NCBI GenBank assembly: GCA_032207245.1
Contig: CM063498.1
Coordinates: 95,915,870 to 95,979,869 of the forward strand
Direction: 5' to 3'
DNA from: Pardosa pseudoannulata
Taxonomy: Eukaryota; Arthropoda; Arachnida; Araneae; Lycosidae
DNA length: 64,000 nt
Text below: more notes on this DNA, generated by a model
The model's database searches: none
What the model was told of the DNA's origin: nothing
What the model saw: the letters and a program-made list of their open reading frames with translations, nothing else
Position numbering within the stretch: the stretch's first letter is position 1
The DNA itself: not shown here

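Overview
The whole window is one internal part of a single large animal gene on the + strand. It encodes the arthropod ortholog of perlecan, the basement-membrane heparan sulfate proteoglycan (HSPG2 in vertebrates, trol in Drosophila). I recognise 42 coding exons, about 5.3 kb of coding sequence (roughly 1,780 codons, about 8 percent of the window). They are separated by long, very AT-rich introns. The N-terminus (signal peptide, SEA/glycosaminoglycan region) lies upstream. The third laminin IV module and any C-terminal Ig and laminin G domains lie downstream. No start or stop codon, promoter or polyadenylation site of the gene proper is inside.

Layout: 1192-23295 holds 17 LDL-receptor class A (LDLa) repeats, one per exon, all exons phase 1-1. 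23460-25429 is a two-exon Ig domain. 31034-34860 holds three more LDLa exons. 36059-36346 is a one-exon Ig domain. From 38252 to the end lies the laminin-like region: split EGF half, laminin IV (L4) domain 1, laminin EGF repeats, L4 domain 2, laminin EGF repeats, and the first 25 bases of L4 domain 3. In this last part the splice phases switch to a mix of 0, 1 and 2, and the exon set repeats almost exon for exon between the two complete modules. Together the exons describe an extended, calcium-dependent, disulfide-rich extracellular scaffold.

The introns carry a mixed load of non-coding elements: a tRNA-derived SINE family with a CCAAA-type tail (seven copies, all in the gene's sense orientation, two with clear target-site duplications), a second tRNA-derived SINE in antisense with a perfect 16-bp duplication, a decayed Tc1/mariner element carrying one of the SINEs, TTAA-flanked piggyBac-like MITEs, a hAT MITE and a hAT transposase tail, TA microsatellites, and four near-perfect short-loop hairpins.

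Organism: spliceosomal GT-AG introns, the domain order, base composition and SINE load indicate a metazoan. The long LDLa array fits an arthropod perlecan, and large AT-rich introns with tRNA-SINEs make a chelicerate such as a spider plausible, but that is inference. I found no second protein-coding gene, no RNA gene that looks functional and no undescribed multi-gene system. The points worth a second look are the exon-level evolution of the gene, two possible alternative isoform sites, and the intronic hairpins and elements.
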